From Planctomycetota bacterium (GTDB lineage Bacteria; Planctomycetota; Phycisphaerae; Phycisphaerales; SM1A02), in the NCBI GenBank assembly GCA_022564665.1, contig JADFKZ010000010.1, positions 1-33,684 of the forward strand: 33,684 nt of DNA. The letters are read 5' to 3'. Numbering within the stretch: the first letter of the stretch is position 1; every line of letters begins with the position of its first letter. The notes under the pieces were generated by a model. It was not told the origin of the DNA and ran no database searches. It was given only the letters and a program-made list of their open reading frames with translations. Both the position numbers and the translations under genes were made by a program. Below, piece by piece: positions 7,507 to 16,157 of the stretch.

Positions 7507-8544
7507 CTACCGATGCTCGAAGTTCGCCTTGTCGGCGATATCGATAAAGGCACGCTGGTCCGTGAGCTTTCCGGGCAACACGGCGTTGGTGTGGCCGTCG
7601 GCGTACAGGACGGCGGCGTTGCCGGTGTAACGTCCGATGGGAGCGGGTCTCTTGGTCAGGACCTCGATGATCGCCTCGCTCTGTCTGACCCCTAGGACTT
7701 CATGCAGCTTCCACTGGTCTTTGTCGCCCAGACGCGACGGCGAGATCCAGTGCGCACCAGGCAGGGTATCGCGGACCTTGTCATAGACGGTCTCCGGCTT
7801 GAACGCGGCCGATGAGGAACAGAAGATGACCAGCTCCGTCGAGCGCCTGATCTGGGCCACCGAGCGGACGACCACCCGCGCGTATTCCTCGGAGCCGATA
7901 GTGAGGTCGCCGTCAAGATCGGCGGTGGCGTCGTAGAACTTGTAACGGGGTATCGGAGTCCCCGCCCCCTCGGTGGGCGTCATCTCCCACCACCCACCGA
8001 CGTAGAGTGCGTTGTATCCAAAGCCCGGTTCATAGGCCATCCGCTTCGCTTCGGCAAAGAGCTTTGGATTGGCGATGATGTCGTTCAGGGTCATGCTGGT
8101 CCGCTCGAATGCAGGTTCGTCAGTGTGGCCGTGGACCATCTGGTGGTTGTAGTCCAGATAGGGAAGCAGACGCCACGTCCATGGGCCGGCGAGGTTGTCG
8201 TCGGGCGACCAGGCCCCATTGGGAGTGCTCGGGGCCGGGGGGATGACCGAGCTGTCGATGAACTCGTACTCCGCTCTCCAGGCCTCTTGCACCTCCGGCT
8301 CGATGAACCCCGGCAGCGCCGCGTCACCATGAGAGAGGGCATACTGGTTCCACGCCACGCCGATCTGGCGGAGGGCGCTGAGCTCCTTCATCTTCTGGCT
8401 GCTTTTCTTGGCGCCCGAAAGGGCCGGCAACAGCATCCCCATCAAGAGGGTGATGATGGCGATGACGGTCAGCATCTCGATGATCGTGAAACCGCCCCCG
8501 GAACCGCCCCCGGAACCGCCCTCGGAAACCATACGCCTTTCCAT
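7507..8544 (-). CDS. Prepilin-type N-terminal cleavage/methylation protein (planctomycete G/H-type pseudopilin)
   Basis: 345 residues starting MERRMVSEGG from an ATG with AAGGAG six bases upstream; the longer frame to 8598 is not needed. The leader is a Ser/Gly repeat, (GGS)GGG-like, then G|FTIIEMLTVIAIITLLMG, a class III prepilin site with Glu at +5 and a hydrophobic helix (about 19-38). The long exported domain contains many Trp and Tyr. Near the C-terminus AAVLYADGHTNAV resembles the DGH tail motif of the large planctomycete pseudopilin families (DUF1559 and relatives). It lies three bases from the stop of the convergent gene at 6236-7504. It could be surface-exposed or part of a pseudopilus; no dedicated secretion genes are beside it. 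Confidence 0.75.
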   Translation of the reverse strand: MERRMVSEGGSGGGSGGGFTIIEMLTVIAIITLLMGMLLPALSGAKKSSQKMKELSALRQIGVAWNQYALSHGDAALPGFIEPEVQEAWRAEYEFIDSSVIPPAPSTPNGAWSPDDNLAGPWTWRLLPYLDYNHQMVHGHTDEPAFERTSMTLNDIIANPKLFAEAKRMAYEPGFGYNALYVGGWWEMTPTEGAGTPIPRYKFYDATADLDGDLTIGSEEYARVVVRSVAQIRRSTELVIFCSSSAAFKPETVYDKVRDTLPGAHWISPSRLGDKDQWKLHEVLGVRQSEAIIEVLTKRPAPIGRYTGNAAVLYADGHTNAVLPGKLTDQRAFIDIADKANFEHR

Positions 8545-8679
8545 CGGATGCTCCTTGTGGCCAGTGGGCTCACACAGCCCTAGATCCCGCTCGATCATAG
8601 CTTGCTCGCGGATCTGTACGTCCCGGGGTACGGCCCCGATGCCGTCGGGGCGCGCAAAAGAAGGAAAAAGTGGTCGTGT

Positions 8680-9378
8680 TCAAAACGGCGGCTCGCCCCG
8701 CAGGCGACGGGCGATGTCGGCCAGGATCCGGGGGTCGTGGCCGGCGCCCAGGTGTGACAACACCAAAGGCCCGCCGACCACCCACCACGGGTTGCGCCCC
8801 GTGGGAGCCGTGTTCTCGGTTCCCACGACCAGGTCGCCCACTCGCGCATAGGAGTACACCTCGTAGTTGGCCGCCGCCAGATCGGCGTCGAGCGCGGCGA
8901 GGAAGTCCGACCCTGGACGCATATCGATCTTGCGTTGGTCCAGCGTGGGAAGGGCGGCGAGCCGCGCCCCGCGGTGGGGGGTGCTGATCGTAAAGAGCCG
9001 TCTGATCCCAAGGCGGCGGCCCTCGGTCCGCTGCCTGGCGGCATGACGCGCCACGATTCCACCCATCGAATACCCCACCACGTCGACCTCAGCGGTCACG
9101 TCGCCGTCCGTGGGGCCGAACGTCTTCTGTACGGCGTCTATGAGGCGATCGCGGCACGCATCAAGGGTCCGGGCGCCAGGCCCGACGAACGCGACAGAGA
9201 TGATCGAATCGCTGCCTGTGATCGCAGAGCCCAGCACGCGGGCGACATGGGGCGCGACAAACCCGGGATCGTGGATGCCCCCGGCCACGACGACAGGCCG
9301 GGAGAGTGGCTTGGGCTCACGCCGCATCCGCCTGAGGGCGGCCTTCGCCTCGGCGCGCGAAAGCAGGGTCATCGGCAC
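8680..9378 (-). CDS. Lipase-like alpha/beta hydrolase
   Basis: 232-residue alpha/beta hydrolase related to PGAP1/triacylglycerol lipase-like proteins. The oxyanion-hole region is VVVAGGIHDPG (about 29-39). The nucleophile elbow is VVGYSMGGIVARHAA (Ser near residue 103), and ISTPHRGARLAALP is the strand after it that is characteristic of lipases. RVGDLVVG supplies a candidate catalytic Asp, and the His of LSHLGAGHDPRIL a candidate catalytic base. There is no signal peptide, so it is probably cytoplasmic or membrane-peripheral. It starts (GTG at 9378, or ATG at 9372) immediately after the ispG stop and is probably cotranscribed with it. The substrate is unknown; an esterase is equally possible. 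Confidence 0.75.
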   Translation of the reverse strand: MPMTLLSRAEAKAALRRMRREPKPLSRPVVVAGGIHDPGFVAPHVARVLGSAITGSDSIISVAFVGPGARTLDACRDRLIDAVQKTFGPTDGDVTAEVDVVGYSMGGIVARHAARQRTEGRRLGIRRLFTISTPHRGARLAALPTLDQRKIDMRPGSDFLAALDADLAAANYEVYSYARVGDLVVGTENTAPTGRNPWWVVGGPLVLSHLGAGHDPRILADIARRLRGEPPF

Positions 9379-10635
9379 TCAGCCACTTCTTCTGACCGTC
9401 ACCTGCTCGACAAGGCCGGCCTCGATCCTCTCGACGCCGCTTCCCAGCTCGCCGATGGGATCCGGGGGAATGATCTGGACATTCTTTTGCCCGAGCGTGC
9501 ATTCCCCGGCGCGAACCCGATCCTGGAGGATTCGGCACTCCAAGAGAAGCCGATCGAGGATCTCCGGCTCCGGGACGCTGGCGACCCGCTGGCCCTGAAC
9601 GTAGATGATGCCGCGGCGGTCGCCGGCAAAGACCGCCACATCGGCGCCCTCCGCCTCGCCGGGGCCGTTGACCACGCACCCCATCACCGCGATCTTCATG
9701 GGAATCGTGATCTGGTCATCGAGGGTGCGGCGTACCTGCTCGACGAGCGTAAAGAGGTCCACCTGGATGCGGCCGCAGGTGGGGCAGGCGATCAGTTCGG
9801 GCCCTTTGCGTTCGCGCAGCCCCAGGCAGTAGAGCATTTCCAGGCCGTCGTTCACCTCGTGGATGGAATCACTGGCGTAGCTGATGCGGATCGTGTCGCC
9901 GATTCCGTTGGCCAGCAACGTGCCGAGGGCCACGATGCTTCGAATGGTGCCGGTCTCCCTGGGACCCGCGTGGGTGAGGCCCAGGTGCAGGGGGTATTCG
10001 AACCGCCGGGAAATCTCGGTGTAGGCGTCGATGACCACCGCGGGATCCATCGACTTGGCACTGAGGCAGATGTCGTGGAAGCCGCGCTCGTGGAAAATGT
10101 CCAGGTACTCCTCGAGCTTGGCAATCATCAATGCGATCAGATGACCATTGCGGTTGTCGGAGAAGACCTTGCCGAGCTCCTCCATCCTGAGCTTCTTGTC
10201 CTTGCGTTCGACGATCGATCCCTCGTTGACGCCGATACGAATGGGAATGGAGCGTTCCCCGCACGCGTCGATCACGGCATTGACCTGACGCCGGTCGGAT
10301 ATGTTGCCCGGATTCAGGCGGATCTTGTGGACGCCCGCCTCGATCGCCTCCAACGCCCGCTGGTAGTGGAAGTGGACATCGGCGAGGATCGGCACGCTCG
10401 TCTGATCGAGAATCTCCACCAGCGCTGCGGTGTCCTTGCGCTGGGGCACGGCGACGCGGACAAGCTGGGCGCCCGCCGCGGCAAGCGTGTTGATCTCCGC
10501 GACGCACGCATCGATTAAGTGGGTGGGGCCGACGGTCATGGTCTGGACGACGACCGGCGCCCCACCGCCGATAAGGACGATGCCGCAGCGATCGTCGCCG
10601 ACAGAGATCTGCTTTGTCGTCCGCCTCGTCATCAC
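9379..10635 (-). CDS. ispG: 4-hydroxy-3-methylbut-2-enyl diphosphate synthase (IspG/GcpE)
   Basis: Penultimate enzyme of the MEP isoprenoid pathway, a 4Fe-4S protein converting MEcPP to HMBPP. The N-terminal TIM barrel is clear: VQTMTVGPTHLIDACVAEI, LVRVAVPQ, PILADVHFHYQRALEAI and KIRLNPGNI. The iron-sulfur part has ACPTCGR (two Cys) and MGCVVNGPGEAEGADV (third Cys and the conserved NGPGE). A C-terminal extension of some 50 residues brings it to 417-418 residues, slightly longer than many relatives. GTG at 10635 is followed at once by ATG at 10632; the ATG is the more likely start. It shows that this organism makes isoprenoids by the non-mevalonate route. Confidence 0.96.
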   Translation of the reverse strand: MMTRRTTKQISVGDDRCGIVLIGGGAPVVVQTMTVGPTHLIDACVAEINTLAAAGAQLVRVAVPQRKDTAALVEILDQTSVPILADVHFHYQRALEAIEAGVHKIRLNPGNISDRRQVNAVIDACGERSIPIRIGVNEGSIVERKDKKLRMEELGKVFSDNRNGHLIALMIAKLEEYLDIFHERGFHDICLSAKSMDPAVVIDAYTEISRRFEYPLHLGLTHAGPRETGTIRSIVALGTLLANGIGDTIRISYASDSIHEVNDGLEMLYCLGLRERKGPELIACPTCGRIQVDLFTLVEQVRRTLDDQITIPMKIAVMGCVVNGPGEAEGADVAVFAGDRRGIIYVQGQRVASVPEPEILDRLLLECRILQDRVRAGECTLGQKNVQIIPPDPIGELGSGVERIEAGLVEQVTVRRSG

Positions 10636-10811
10636 GCTGCCGCATTGTAAGAGTTGCCGGACCGCCCCGCCACGACGGGCTTCCGCCTCACGTGCGCCGG
10701 TGGACGTTTTCCGGCCGCCAGGACGGGGGCAACCTCGTCAGACTCCATGCGGTCTGATCCGGGACTGGCATTAAACCGATAGGTTCTGCGGGATTCGGCT
10801 CGCCGTGGACA

Positions 10812-11990
10812 ATGATGCGCAAGTCCGAGGAGTATTTCAGCCATCTGAGCCTGGACCAGACGGAGCGGAGCAAGCTGCTTTGCCGCCTGGACGATGCGCC
10901 CGCCAACCAGGCCCGGCGGAACCGCCGCCGGTGGAAGCGATGGGAATACCGCAGGTCCGATATCGCGGTGATCGTCCGGCACCCCGGCGGCGGTTTGGGG
11001 CGATACCTGGTCTGCGCGAGGAACCTCTCCGCCGGGGGTATCTCCTTCATTCACGGCGGGTACATTCATACCGGTTCCGATTGTCGGGTCGTGCTGCTCC
11101 GGCGTGATGGGACGCCGCTTTCGGTCACGGGGGTGGTTGTCCACTGCCGGCATATCGAAGCCTCATACCACGAGATCGGCATCCAGTTTCACAAGGAGGT
11201 TGATCCCACCACCATCTTGCCCGCGTCGACCCTTGCCGGAGTCAATGAGGATGACCAGTCGCTGGAGATGCCGGCTCTCGACGGCCAGTTGCTGGTGGTC
11301 GATCAGTCGCCAGCAGACCGTCGTCTGATGACCCATCACCTCAGTGCCACCGGTATCACGATGATGATGGTCGAGTCCTCCGGAGCCGCTCTGGAAGCGC
11401 TGAAACGGCGAAGCTTTGACATCGTGCTGTGCGAGCTGAGCCTCGCCGACGACGCGGTAGGGATGATCAAGCAGATGCGGGAGGTCGAGTTCCGGGGTCC
11501 GATCGTGGTGGTGACGGCTGAGAACGACGCCGCCCGGCTCATCAAGGCACGGGAGGCCGGGGCCAACGAGATCGTCGGCAAGCCCTACGACCCCGGGTAT
11601 CTGGCGTCGCTGCTGGCCGAATGGCTTGACGCGCCCGGCGTCGATCCGCCCATCTATAGCAGCATCGAGGACAAGCCGGGGATGGCGGAGTTGATCACCG
11701 ATTTCATCGACCAAGCGCAGCGGAAGGCGAACACGCTCGAGAAGGCGCTGAAGGATGAGGACAAGGGCCGGGTGCGGAAGGCGGTTCTGGCATTGATGGG
11801 CTCCGGGGCCGGGTACGGCTTCGAGGGGTTGACCGAGGCCGCCCGCGCCACGCTGATCGCGCTGGAGACGTCGAGCAACCTCAAGGATCTCGAAGCGCCG
11901 CTGCGGCGGCTGGTGGCCATCTGCCAGCGTCTGCGCTGCAGCAGCGCGGTGCGGCCGGCAGGGGGGGACCGGGGCCGGTCGGCGGCGTGA
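10812..11990 (+). CDS. PilZ-receiver-HPt protein with degenerate phosphotransfer sites
   Basis: 392 residues, no signal peptide or membrane segment. Domain 1 (about 40-130) is PilZ: RWEYR (43-47) gives RxxxR, and NLSAGG (71-76) gives the (D/N)xSxxG motif, so cyclic-di-GMP binding is plausible. Domain 2 (about 157-272) is a receiver: LLVVDQS, FDIVLCELSL, VVVTAEND and GKPYD. The Thr (235) and Lys (257) are kept, but the phospho-acceptor position is Glu208, not Asp, and the acidic pair is D164-Q165. Domain 3 (about 285-380) resembles an HPt helical bundle (ALMGSGAGYGF), with Leu326 where the phosphorylated His should be. The gene is divergent from ispG and convergent with topA. It is probably a phosphorylation-independent cyclic-di-GMP adaptor; that role is inference. 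Confidence 0.8.
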   Translation: MMRKSEEYFSHLSLDQTERSKLLCRLDDAPANQARRNRRRWKRWEYRRSDIAVIVRHPGGGLGRYLVCARNLSAGGISFIHGGYIHTGSDCRVVLLRRDGTPLSVTGVVVHCRHIEASYHEIGIQFHKEVDPTTILPASTLAGVNEDDQSLEMPALDGQLLVVDQSPADRRLMTHHLSATGITMMMVESSGAALEALKRRSFDIVLCELSLADDAVGMIKQMREVEFRGPIVVVTAENDAARLIKAREAGANEIVGKPYDPGYLASLLAEWLDAPGVDPPIYSSIEDKPGMAELITDFIDQAQRKANTLEKALKDEDKGRVRKAVLALMGSGAGYGFEGLTEAARATLIALETSSNLKDLEAPLRRLVAICQRLRCSSAVRPAGGDRGRSAA

Positions 11991-11996
11991 ATAATC

Positions 11997-12008
11997 CGGG
12001 CTAGCCCG
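11997..12008. terminator. Palindrome between two convergent genes
   Basis: CGGGCTAGCCCG is a perfect 12-bp palindrome that includes the topA stop codon and lies six bases after the stop of the PilZ-REC-HPt gene. It could help end both convergent transcripts, but the loop would be very tight and no T-run follows. Confidence 0.25.
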
Positions 12009-14646
12009 TCGCGCGGAGCGGTTTGGCGGCGGGATGGATCTCCAGCTCCGCAAGCCCGCTGGAGATAAGCAGGTCGTGGACGGGGGTGCCGGGGTCGATT
12101 GGCTGCCCTTGGAGGGTTCGGATGGTGATGGGGGGGTGAGCGCGCTCGTGAACCGCGAGCCTTTTGGAGAGATCCGCTCGCTGGGCGTCTGTCAGCTTGG
12201 TGAAGGCCAATCGCCCGCGGCACTTGGGATAGGTGGAGCAGCCGAGCCAGGGGCCCCGCTTTCCCCGCCGCAGGTTCATGGGGGCCCCGCACTTGGGACA
12301 GGTAAGGTCCGTCAGCAGCGGCGGTGGCGCGGGGTACTTGATGAGCCCCTTCTTGTCGACGTTGATGACGCAGTCGATGTCGGGGTAGTTGACGGAGGCC
12401 AGGAACGGCCCGAAGCGACCCGTCCGCAACAACATGGGCGAGTCGTCCGCCGGGCAGGCTACGTTGACGTGCTGCGGCAAAAGCGGCCTGCCTTCCCGGT
12501 TGATCGGCGCCGCGTACGTGCACTTGGGATAGGCGGTGCAGGAGAGGAAACGGCCGTTCTTGCCGAAGCGGTAACAGGTCTGGCTGCCGCACTCGGGACA
12601 CTTGTAGATCGCGGGCTGCCGCTCGGCCTTGGCGTGCTTGAGCGTTTCGTGGGCCTTCTCCAGCGAGGCGGAGAATCGCTCGTAGAAGGTCTTCAGCATC
12701 GTGAGCCAGTCGGTGTGCTGCTCTTCGATCCTGTCCAACTCCGTCTCCATCCGGCGGGTGTAGCCGGTGTCCATGAGACGTGGAAATGCCTGAATAAGCA
12801 TGTCGGTGACCACCTCGCCGAGGTCGGTGGCGTAAAACCGCCGGTCGATCTGCTCGACGTAGTTGCGGCTCTGGATGACCTGGATGATCTGGGCGTAGGT
12901 CGAGGGCCGGCCGATGCCCTCGGCCTCCAGGGACTTGATGAGCGAGGCCTCGCTGTACCGTGCCAGAGCGCTGGTAAACAGCTGCTCCGGCTCGATCGAG
13001 AAGGGTGCCAGCACCTGCTCGGCTCGAAGCTTCGGCAGTAGCAGCTCGTTGCCGTTCGTCGGTAAGCCGGCGATCCGGCAAAAGCCGTCGAAGACCAGAA
13101 CCCGCCCCGTGGCCTTGAACACAGCGCCCGTGGACTTGTCGGACCGCTCAAGCAGCACGGTCGTTGAGTCCCATTGTGCCGCCGCCATCTGGCAGGCGAC
13201 GAATCGGTTCCAGATCAGCCGGTAGAGCTTCTGCTGCTCATCGCGGAGGGCCGGGGCTACGTCGTCGGGCTGGCGGCGAACATCGGTGGGGCGGATTGCC
13301 TCATGCGCTTCCTGGGCGTTGCCGGAGCGGCCGAAGATGTGTGGCTCGCCGGGCAGGTACTCCTCGCCAAGGGTCTTGTGTATGAAGGCTCGCGTTTCAG
13401 CGACGGCTTCGGAAGTGACATGCGTCGAGTCCGTTCGCATATAGGTGATCAGGCCGACTTGCCCCTCGCCGGGCACATCGACACCTTCGTAGAGGTTCTG
13501 GGCGACCCGCATTGTCCGCAAGGCGGTGAAGCCGAGGTAGGAGGCGGCACCCGCCTGGAGGCTGGCAGTGATGAAGGGTGGGGGCGGCTTGGTCGTCGTC
13601 CGCTTGGTCTGAACCGAGGAGACCCGGTAGCGGACGCCCGGCTCGAGACGTCCTTCAACCCTCTTGAGCACTTGCGCCGGCCCCTTGCCCTGCTCGTCGG
13701 TCACGCTGTGGACCGCGACGTCACACAGCCCTGCGGCTTCGGCAACGCCTCTGATGTCGGCGGCCAGATCACGCGGCTCGCCGGCGGGGCAGCCCAGCAC
13801 GAACTTCCGCCCTCCAAGCTCCACCAGCTCGGCCTTGATCGCCTGGCGTTGCGAGAGCCAGTTATTCTGGGCCTTGATCGTCGGAGGCTTGCCCTTGGAG
13901 TCGCCGGATTCGCGCAGGAAACGGGCCCATTGATCGGCGAGACCGTCGGAATCCACGGGACCCAACCGCGCCGTCACCCGCCAGTACTCGTCGGGGACGA
14001 ACGCCCGGATCGCCCTCTCCCGGTCGACGATCAGGCGGACCGCCACCGACTGGACCCGCCCGGCGCTGAGCCCCCGCGCTACCTTCTTCCACAACAGTGG
14101 TGAGACCTGGTACCCAACGATCCGATCGAGGATTCGCCGCGCCTGCTGGGCGTTGACCTTGAACATATCGATGGCGTGTGGGTGTTCAAACGCGTGCTTG
14201 ATCTGGCTCTTGGTGATCGCGTTGAAGATGACGCGCTTGGCCTGGGCGGGGTCGATCGACAGCTCCTGGGCCAGGTGCCAGGCGATCGCCTCACCCTCGC
14301 GATCCAGGTCGGTGGCGAACCAGACCCCGGTTGCGCTCCTCGCCGCCTTCTTGAGGGCGTTGAGGGCCTTCTTCTTCTCGGGAAGGACCACGTAGGTCGG
14401 CTGGAAATCGTTGTCCAGATCGACCCCCGGCACCGGCTGTTTGGAGCCCTTGGGGGCTTTCCGGGGCAGATCCCGCACGTGGCCGATGGAGGCCTTGACG
14501 AGATACTCCGGCCCGAGGTAGCGGTTGATGGTCTTGGCCTTGGCCGGTGATTCAACGATGACCAGCTGCTTGCCGCCGGCGGGTCCAGGTTCCTTCCTGC
14601 GGCGGCTGCGGCCGCCTCCGGGTGCGGATGTGGGGGTCTTGGCCAT
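12001..14646 (-). CDS. topA: DNA topoisomerase I (type IA)
   Basis: Relaxes negative supercoils by single-strand passage. The Toprim domain starts QLVIVESPAKAKTINRYLG (about 27-45) and has FATDLDREGEAIAWHLAQE with the metal-binding DxD and E residues. LSAGRVQSVAVRLIVDRE leads into the core, and LITYMRTDSTHVTSEAV holds the active-site Tyr (of the YMRTDS motif). The C-terminus has zinc ribbons: CPECGSQTCYRFGKNGRFLSC with a following PKC, a second unit CPADDS that has lost some Cys, and CPKCGAPMNLRRGKRGPWLGC with PKC. An Ala/Pro-rich end follows. Its 881 residues and three ribbon-like units fit bacterial TopA. It starts at an ATG at 14646 behind no obvious Shine-Dalgarno. Confidence 0.97.
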   Translation of the reverse strand: MAKTPTSAPGGGRSRRRKEPGPAGGKQLVIVESPAKAKTINRYLGPEYLVKASIGHVRDLPRKAPKGSKQPVPGVDLDNDFQPTYVVLPEKKKALNALKKAARSATGVWFATDLDREGEAIAWHLAQELSIDPAQAKRVIFNAITKSQIKHAFEHPHAIDMFKVNAQQARRILDRIVGYQVSPLLWKKVARGLSAGRVQSVAVRLIVDRERAIRAFVPDEYWRVTARLGPVDSDGLADQWARFLRESGDSKGKPPTIKAQNNWLSQRQAIKAELVELGGRKFVLGCPAGEPRDLAADIRGVAEAAGLCDVAVHSVTDEQGKGPAQVLKRVEGRLEPGVRYRVSSVQTKRTTTKPPPPFITASLQAGAASYLGFTALRTMRVAQNLYEGVDVPGEGQVGLITYMRTDSTHVTSEAVAETRAFIHKTLGEEYLPGEPHIFGRSGNAQEAHEAIRPTDVRRQPDDVAPALRDEQQKLYRLIWNRFVACQMAAAQWDSTTVLLERSDKSTGAVFKATGRVLVFDGFCRIAGLPTNGNELLLPKLRAEQVLAPFSIEPEQLFTSALARYSEASLIKSLEAEGIGRPSTYAQIIQVIQSRNYVEQIDRRFYATDLGEVVTDMLIQAFPRLMDTGYTRRMETELDRIEEQHTDWLTMLKTFYERFSASLEKAHETLKHAKAERQPAIYKCPECGSQTCYRFGKNGRFLSCTAYPKCTYAAPINREGRPLLPQHVNVACPADDSPMLLRTGRFGPFLASVNYPDIDCVINVDKKGLIKYPAPPPLLTDLTCPKCGAPMNLRRGKRGPWLGCSTYPKCRGRLAFTKLTDAQRADLSKRLAVHERAHPPITIRTLQGQPIDPGTPVHDLLISSGLAELEIHPAAKPLRATG

Positions 14647-14779
14647 TGGTGAGCGTGCGTATCAGGAATTGGACCCTGCGACTGGTGAGCCGGGGTCCCG
14701 ATGATGCCGGACGTTAGGAGCCGGCGAATGAATGTTCAAACCGGCTCGATAAAGCATACGCCATCGGCTCCCAGGGCCC

Positions 14780-15763
14780 CTATGGGCGAGCAATCGCGAT
14801 CGTGCCGGCTCTCACCGGCCTGCCGCGGACAACTCCAAGTGCCTTGGCGACGAGCTCCTGGGGTGTCAGATCGTCGGCTTTGATCCACACCGAGTCAGGG
14901 TGGCCCCGAAACCGTTTGAGCCAGGATCGCTGCTTCCCGGCCAGCCGGCGGGTTCGGATCTTGATCTGCTCGACCGCCTCGCTGAGGCTCCAACGTCCCT
15001 GGAGGTGGTCGATGAGCTGCCGGTAGCCCAATGCCACCGAAGCCTGGCGGCCCAGGTTGCCGCCGACCCATATCCGATGGGTTTCGGCGAGCAGGCCGTC
15101 GGCGATCATCTGCCTGACCCGCGCGTTTATCCTCGCGTTGATGGCCCCGGAGCTGTAGTCCAGGCCGATGATCCTGACATCACGGCGCGGTGTTGCCCGC
15201 CCCCATTGGGTCTGGAGCTGGCTGATCGGCCGACCGGTCGACACGAAGACCTCGATGGCGCGAACCGTCCGCTTGCGGTCATTGGGGTGGATACGCTGGG
15301 CCGCGGCGGGGTCGATCCGCGCAAGCCGCCGCCGCAGGTCATCGAGGCCGGCCGTCTCGAGTTGCCGGCGAAGGGCCGCGTTCGGGCCGGGGCCGTCCAA
15401 GAGCCCTTCCAGCAGCGCCTGCACATAGAGGTTTGTGCCGCCCACCACGATCGGGTAGCGGCCCCGTGTGCGGATCTCGGTAATCGCGGCCTCGGCAAGC
15501 TCCAGCCACCTGTCGACGGAAAAGCCCTCGGTCCAGGGGTCCACAAGATCCAGAAGATGGTGGGGCACTTGGCGGCGTTGCGCTGCCGTGGACTTGGCCG
15601 TTCCGATATCCAACCCCCGGTAGACCTGCATCGAGTCGGCGACGATCAACTCGGCACCCCAGACCCCATGGGCGCCGAGCTGCTTGGCCAGCTCGACGGC
15701 CAGCTCGGTCTTGCCACCCGCGGTGGGGCCGAGGATCAAGATGATCGGCTTCGGCTCAGCCAT
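14780..15763 (-). CDS. miaA: tRNA dimethylallyltransferase
   Basis: Transfers a dimethylallyl group to A37 of tRNAs reading UNN codons. The P-loop is GPTAGGKTELAVELA (about 13-27). VADSMQVYRGLDIGTAKST (about 42-60) is the family signature with the catalytic Asp, and VPHHLLDLVDPWTEGFSVD and VVGGTNLYVQALLEGLLDG follow in the standard order. The C-terminal ALGYRQLIDHLQG, and KIRTRRLAGKQRSWLKRF with its basic QRSW element, are also typical. The 327 residues are in the normal range. It uses dimethylallyl diphosphate, the product of the pathway that includes the nearby ispG. It is divergent from pgk. Confidence 0.96.
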   Translation of the reverse strand: MAEPKPIILILGPTAGGKTELAVELAKQLGAHGVWGAELIVADSMQVYRGLDIGTAKSTAAQRRQVPHHLLDLVDPWTEGFSVDRWLELAEAAITEIRTRGRYPIVVGGTNLYVQALLEGLLDGPGPNAALRRQLETAGLDDLRRRLARIDPAAAQRIHPNDRKRTVRAIEVFVSTGRPISQLQTQWGRATPRRDVRIIGLDYSSGAINARINARVRQMIADGLLAETHRIWVGGNLGRQASVALGYRQLIDHLQGRWSLSEAVEQIKIRTRRLAGKQRSWLKRFRGHPDSVWIKADDLTPQELVAKALGVVRGRPVRAGTIAIARP

Positions 15764-15875
15764 GCAGCAATGCTAGTGCCTCTTCCAGCACGAGACTTTC
15801 GCGTTTCGTTCGCTCCGCAGCAACGACACAATCCCAGGATCTTGCGCCCTCGTCGCTATCCTCAGCGCGCGTGAG

Positions 15876-15916
15876 AGATTCACCGCGGAGGGCCGCGGAG
15901 AAAAGAAGAGGGTTCA
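15876..15916 (-). repeat. CTCCGCGG-type intergenic repeat, copy 2
   Basis: The minus strand reads TGAACCCTCTTCTTTTCTCC and on to CCGCGGTGAATCT, matching 3787-3827 at 37 of 41 positions. The inner CCGCGG...CCGCGG pair can fold on itself. Sequences of this general form recur between genes of many environmental bacteria (general recollection, not checked). Confidence 0.65.
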
Positions 15917-15960
15917 GGGTCCGGGAGTGGGAGCTTGACGCTTTCCCGAACCCTGAATCC
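15910..15960. repeat. Imperfect inverted repeat (GGTTCAGGGT arms)
   Basis: 15910-15925 (GGGTTCAGGGTCCGGG) can pair with 15945-15960 (CCCGAACCCTGAATCC) at 14 of 16 positions across a 19-base loop. It adjoins the repeat at 15876-15916. No T-run follows, so a terminator role is doubtful. Confidence 0.5.
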
Positions 15961-16118
15961 CCTTCACTCCCGCTGACGTGGGGCCGTCCGTGCCGGTCTC
16001 CTCCGGGCATAGGCCGACGGATCGGTTATGAAACCACTTCGAGCCTCTGGGCGGCTCTCCGCGGTGAGTTCTTGTCAGCGCGAAACTGGCCAAGTGGAAA
16101 CGGCACTCGCTCGAATAG

Positions 16119-16136
16119 CCCGCTCGCGTTAGCGGG
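16119..16136. other. Hairpin immediately upstream of pgk
   Basis: CCCGCT-CGCGTT-AGCGGG is a perfect 6-bp stem with a 6-base loop, ending 21 bases before the pgk ATG. It may be a palindromic repeat or a leader structure; pgk has no visible Shine-Dalgarno in the remaining spacer. Confidence 0.45.
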
Positions 16137-16157
16137 TCGTTACCCTGTAGACCACTC

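Larger units (their letters stand above)
15764..16157. other. Divergent intergenic region between miaA and pgk, repeat-rich
   Basis: No gene is supported in these 394 bases. They hold copy 2 of the CTCCGCGG-type repeat (15876-15916), an imperfect hairpin built from GGTTCAGGGT and ACCCTGAA arms (15910-15960), a partial CTCTCCGCGGTGAGTT echo of the repeat near 16058-16075, and a hairpin just before pgk (16119-16136). Promoters for miaA and pgk must lie here, but I see no confident boxes. Confidence 0.5.

Noticed and set aside
8935-10518. 527-residue plus-strand open frame across ispG and the hydrolase gene
   Set aside because: Antisense to ispG, whose iron-sulfur and barrel motifs are unmistakable; the long frame is a by-product of high GC.
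12034-14550. Several plus-strand frames across topA
   Set aside because: TopA motifs on the minus strand are complete; these are shadows.
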